Assembly: GCF_012926615.1 (NCBI RefSeq)
Contig: NZ_JABBNU010000008.1
Span: 62,001-126,000 of the forward strand
Reading direction: 5' to 3'
Source: Marinigracilibium pacificum
GTDB taxonomy: Bacteria > Bacteroidota > Bacteroidia > Cytophagales > Cyclobacteriaceae
DNA length: 64,000 nt
Part shown: positions 61,244 through 64,000 of the stretch, one piece after another
Position numbering within the stretch: position 1 is the stretch's first letter
How the letters are laid out: the number at the start of each line of letters is the position of its first letter
Program-made: the position numbers and the translations under genes
Notes under the pieces: generated by a model
What the model saw: only the letters and a program-made list of their open reading frames with translations
Database searches by the model: none
What the model was told of the DNA's origin: nothing

Positions 61244-61624
61244 TTATTTCAACTCAACTTCAGCACCAGCCTCTTCAAGTTGTTTCTTTAAGCTTTCTGC
61301 CTCATCTTTAGGCATACCTTCTTTAACTGCTTTTGGAGCGCCATCAACTAATTCTTTAGCCTCTTTAAGACCAAGACCAGTTAATTCTTTTACTAGTTTT
61401 ACAACAGCAAGTTTAGCACCACCAGCAGACTTAAGGATTACGTCAAATTCAGACTTCTCATCCTCACCATCACCACCAGCAGCAGCGCCACCAGCAACCA
61501 TAACAGGAGCTGCAGCTGCAGCAGGCTCGATGCCATACTCTTCCTTAAGGATTTCTGCTAATTCGTTTACTTCTTTTACAGTTAAGTTTACTAACTGCTC
61601 AGCGAATTCTTTCAAATCTGCCAT
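61244..61624 (-). CDS. rplL: Ribosomal protein bL12 (L7/L12)
   Basis: L12 forms the flexible stalk that recruits translation factors. The 126-residue protein has the N-terminal dimer domain, an Ala/Gly-rich hinge ([17 protein letters not shown]) and the C-terminal domain [20 protein letters not shown] followed by [15 protein letters not shown]. It is produced in several copies per ribosome, which fits the hairpins after it. Confidence 0.97.
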   Translation of the reverse strand: MADLKEFAEQLVNLTVKEVNELAEILKEEYGIEPAAAAAPVMVAGGAAAGGDGEDEKSEFDVILKSAGGAKLAVVKLVKELTGLGLKEAKELVDGAPKAVKEGMPKDEAESLKKQLEEAGAEVELK

Positions 61625-61676
61625 TTTATTCCCGATTTAAATTGTTTCTAAATTAATACTTGTAAAATAATTGAAA

Positions 61677-62213
61677 TTATGCTTCTCGATCTTGTAATGT
61701 CTTAACGATACCTCCAATTGTATCACCTCCGCTCTTAAGAGCTGAAATAACGTTTTTAGCTGGAGACTGAAGTAATGTAATAACTTCACCGATAAGCTCA
61801 TTTTTAGATTTAAGATTACTAAGAGTTTCAAGATGCTCGTCACCAACAAAAATGTCAGAATCGATTGAGGCACCTTTTAAAAGAGGTTTCTTAGCCCCCT
61901 TACCTAGTTTGCTTCTGAAGTCCTTGATAACTTTAGCTGGTGCATTATTAGATTCAGGTGAGAAAATAATTCCGCTGAATCCTTTTAAAGCTACATCCAA
62001 CTCGGTAAAATCAGCTTCCATTTGCTCAAGAGCTTTCTTGATCAATGTATTTTTGACTACCTTATATTCAACACCTTCTTTAAAGCATAACCTTCTAAAG
62101 TCATTGATCTGTCCAACCGTTAGCCCACTAGCATCAGCGATGTAGAAGAACGGGTTATTGTTGAACTTCTCAACCAGACTTTCTATTACTTGTGCTTTTT
62201 CTTCTCTAGTCAT
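61677..62213 (-). CDS. rplJ: Ribosomal protein uL10
   Basis: L10 anchors the L12 stalk to the 50S subunit. The 178-residue protein starts MTREEKAQVIESLVEKFNNN and has DASGLTVGQINDFRRLC and VVKNTLIKKALEQ, with a C-terminal helix for L12 binding. It starts two bases after rplA, so no separate leader exists before it. Confidence 0.96.
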   Translation of the reverse strand: MTREEKAQVIESLVEKFNNNPFFYIADASGLTVGQINDFRRLCFKEGVEYKVVKNTLIKKALEQMEADFTELDVALKGFSGIIFSPESNNAPAKVIKDFRSKLGKGAKKPLLKGASIDSDIFVGDEHLETLSNLKSKNELIGEVITLLQSPAKNVISALKSGGDTIGGIVKTLQDREA

Positions 62214-62215
62214 GG

Positions 62216-62914
62216 TTATAATCCTGCTATAGAGTTTTTATCAATTTTGATACCTGGACTCATGGTACTAGAGATAGAAATCCCTTTGAAGTAAGTACCC
62301 TTCGCTGACGCAGGTTTCAACTTTGCGATTGTCTGAATCAATTCAATAGCATTTTCTTGAATTTTATCATTATCAAATGATATACGTCCAATAGATGCGT
62401 GAACGATTCCGAATTTATCAACTTTAAAGTCGATTTTACCCGCTTTAACTTCCTGAACAGCTTTTCCTACATCAAGAGTCACCGTACCCGCTTTCGGGTT
62501 AGGCATTAGACCACGAGGACCTAACACACGACCTAAACGACCTATTTTAGGCATTACAGTCGGCATTGTTATGATCACGTCGATATCAGTCCAACCACCT
62601 TCGATTTTCTTAATGTAATCGTCAAGTCCTACATAATCAGCACCTGCTTCCTTCGCCTCTTCTTCTTTATCAGGAGTACACAACACCAACACGCGTACGT
62701 CACGACCCACACCATGAGGAAGGGCCACAACACCACGAACCATTTGATCGGCTTTACGTGGGTCAACTCCTAAACGAATATCGAGATCAACAGAAGCATC
62801 GAATGAAGCATAATTCACTTCTTTTACTAGCGCTGCAGCTTCACCAAGGGTGTAAGCTTTCTCAGGATCTAACTTAGAAAATGCTTCTTTTTGTTTTTTT
62901 GTTAATCTTGCCAT
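62216..62914 (-). CDS. rplA: Ribosomal protein uL1
   Basis: L1 forms the mobile stalk near the E site and in E. coli represses its own operon. The 232-residue protein has [40 protein letters not shown] and [20 protein letters not shown], all standard. Confidence 0.97.
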   Translation of the reverse strand: MARLTKKQKEAFSKLDPEKAYTLGEAAALVKEVNYASFDASVDLDIRLGVDPRKADQMVRGVVALPHGVGRDVRVLVLCTPDKEEEAKEAGADYVGLDDYIKKIEGGWTDIDVIITMPTVMPKIGRLGRVLGPRGLMPNPKAGTVTLDVGKAVQEVKAGKIDFKVDKFGIVHASIGRISFDNDKIQENAIELIQTIAKLKPASAKGTYFKGISISSTMSPGIKIDKNSIAGL

Positions 62915-62929
62915 GTTACCTTAAGATTA

Positions 62930-63370
62930 TTATGCCCAAGGAGCTTTTCCCTGAACCTTTATTCCCATACTTCTTGCGGTACCTGCAATCATGCGCATTG
63001 CTGATTCAACTGTAAATGCATTTAAATCCTGCATTTTAGTTTCAGCAATCTCTTTCACTTGATCCCAAGATACAGACCCTACTTTAGCTCGGTTAGGTTC
63101 AGCTGAACCCTTCTTCACCTTTGCAGCTTCCATTAACAAGATCGCAGCAGGAGGAGTTTTAATGACAAAGTCGAAAGACTTGTCAGTATAAATAGTTACT
63201 ACCACTGGTAGAACCATTCCCTGCTTCTCTTGCGTACGAGCGTTAAACTGCTTGCAGAAGTCCATTATGTTGAGACCCTTAGCACCAAGAGCCGGACCGA
63301 TGGGTGGAGATGGATTGGCTTGTCCACCCTTTACTTGTAACTTCAGGTAACCACTAATCTCCTTTGCCAT
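62930..63370 (-). CDS. rplK: Ribosomal protein uL11
   Basis: L11 is at the GTPase centre and is needed for the stringent response by RelA. The 146-residue protein has [20 protein letters not shown] with its proline pair, and the RNA-binding C-terminal domain ending [19 protein letters not shown]. It follows nusG by two bases. Confidence 0.97.
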   Translation of the reverse strand: MAKEISGYLKLQVKGGQANPSPPIGPALGAKGLNIMDFCKQFNARTQEKQGMVLPVVVTIYTDKSFDFVIKTPPAAILLMEAAKVKKGSAEPNRAKVGSVSWDQVKEIAETKMQDLNAFTVESAMRMIAGTARSMGIKVQGKAPWA

Positions 63371-63372
63371 TA

Positions 63373-63930
63373 CTATTCTACTTTTTCAACCTGCATATAG
63401 TTTAATTCCACTGGAGTATTTCGACCAAAGATTTTAACGATTACGTTAAGCTTCTTACGATCTTCAAATACCTCCTCTACGTGGCCGGTAAATCCGCTGA
63501 ATGGACCATCCATTACTTTCACAGATTCACCTACAATATATGGTGTATCTAGTTTTTCTTCGAACTCTTCCGTCTCATCAACTTTACCTAAGATTCTGTT
63601 GACTTCAGATTGACGAAGGGGAACTGGATTTTTGGAAGCATTTCCCCCTCCTGCTCCGAGAAAACCAATAACACCTGGAATGCTGGTCACGGTGTGCATA
63701 ACTTCTCCATGAGAAAGGTTTGCCTGGATCAGCACATAGCCCGGAAAGAACGAACGCTCTCTAATACGCTTTTTTCCATTGCGCATTTCATAAACTTTTT
63801 CTGAAGGAATCAGGATCTGTGGAACCTCACCTTCGAGTTTTTGTCGAGCGATCTCGTTTTCAAGGTAATTTTTTACCTTTTTTTCCTGACCACTTACAGC
63901 TCTCAGTACATACCATTTATGCTCACTCAT
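63373..63930 (-). CDS. nusG: Transcription elongation factor NusG
   Basis: NusG binds RNA polymerase, links it to ribosomes through S10, and aids Rho. The 185-residue protein has the NGN domain ([20 protein letters not shown], then FFPGYVLIQ) and a C-terminal KOW domain [20 protein letters not shown]. Length is normal. It follows secE by 20 bases. Confidence 0.96.
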   Translation of the reverse strand: MSEHKWYVLRAVSGQEKKVKNYLENEIARQKLEGEVPQILIPSEKVYEMRNGKKRIRERSFFPGYVLIQANLSHGEVMHTVTSIPGVIGFLGAGGGNASKNPVPLRQSEVNRILGKVDETEEFEEKLDTPYIVGESVKVMDGPFSGFTGHVEEVFEDRKKLNVIVKIFGRNTPVELNYMQVEKVE

Positions 63931-63950
63931 AACCTCGGCGTAACAGTCAA

Positions 63951-64000
63951 TTATTTAATATTGTTATAATAAAAATCGGTTAGGTTTTGGAAACCTGAAT
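63951..64000 (-). CDS. secE: Probable SecE, 3' end only
   Basis: Only the last 16 codons are in the window; they read SGFQNLTDFYYNNIK before a TAA stop 20 bases upstream of nusG. The place before nusG and the aromatic, membrane-border-like end fit SecE, the small SecYEG subunit. The sequence is too short for proof; another small gene at this position would be unusual. Confidence 0.65.
   Translation of the reverse strand, partial: SGFQNLTDFYYNNIK

Overview
The window is chromosomal DNA from a Bacteroidota bacterium, most likely a member of the Cytophagia. The support is the AT-rich composition, weak Shine-Dalgarno sites, several promoter-like TAnnTTTG boxes (some with a TTTG-like box 19 bases upstream), a DUF3467 gene beside rpoC, zinc-free S14 and L36 proteins, a DAHP synthase/chorismate mutase fusion, and the order rplQ-carA-eno. 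The genus cannot be fixed from the sequence alone. No tRNA, rRNA, insertion sequence, phage or CRISPR was seen, and no gap between genes reaches 300 bases.

Bases 1-34,400 are a mosaic of short, mostly housekeeping transcription units. In order they hold: purB (cut by the left edge); an IscA-like protein; three small genes ending in a tail-anchored receiver-like protein; pepF with a PaaE-like reductase; ChaN-like, folB and DivIVA-like genes; a WD40 protein divergent from a phosphopantetheinyl transferase; a SirB1-like protein with a methylcrotonyl-CoA carboxylase beta subunit; an envelope group (MCE/MlaD protein, amidase, LptD); lysS; an ABC ATPase with proline dehydrogenase; a shikimate group (DAHP synthase/chorismate mutase, aroB, aroA) with a small YtxH gene inside it; a BtuF-like protein with an M42 peptidase; a propionyl-CoA carboxylase-type beta subunit; ppx with an Ldh-family oxidoreductase; an outer-membrane protein with ftsB; and eno with carA.

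Bases 34,448-64,000 form one block of about 30 kb on the minus strand. Reading in the direction of transcription it runs: secE (3' end only), nusG, rplK, rplA, rplJ, rplL, rpoB, rpoC, DUF3467, rpsL, rpsG, fusA, rpsJ, then rplC to rpsQ (S10 group), rplN to secY (spc group), map, infA, rpmJ, and rpsM to rplQ (alpha group). This is nearly the whole core of transcription and translation. Two short genes, rpmD (L30) and rpmJ (L36), were read directly from the sequence.

The most interesting signals are regulatory sites inside this block. A terminator after rpsJ is followed by a promoter and a leader with two mutually exclusive hairpins before rplC. A second promoter and hairpin lie in the one sizeable gap of the spc group, before rpsH. 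Two hairpins lie between rplL and rpoB. Outside the block, the oddities are a tail-anchored degenerate receiver protein, an IscA-like protein without its C-terminal cysteines, a SirB1-like protein without its conserved histidine, and a BtuF-like protein without a signal peptide. I found no convincing new multi-gene system; most of the window is conserved core genome.
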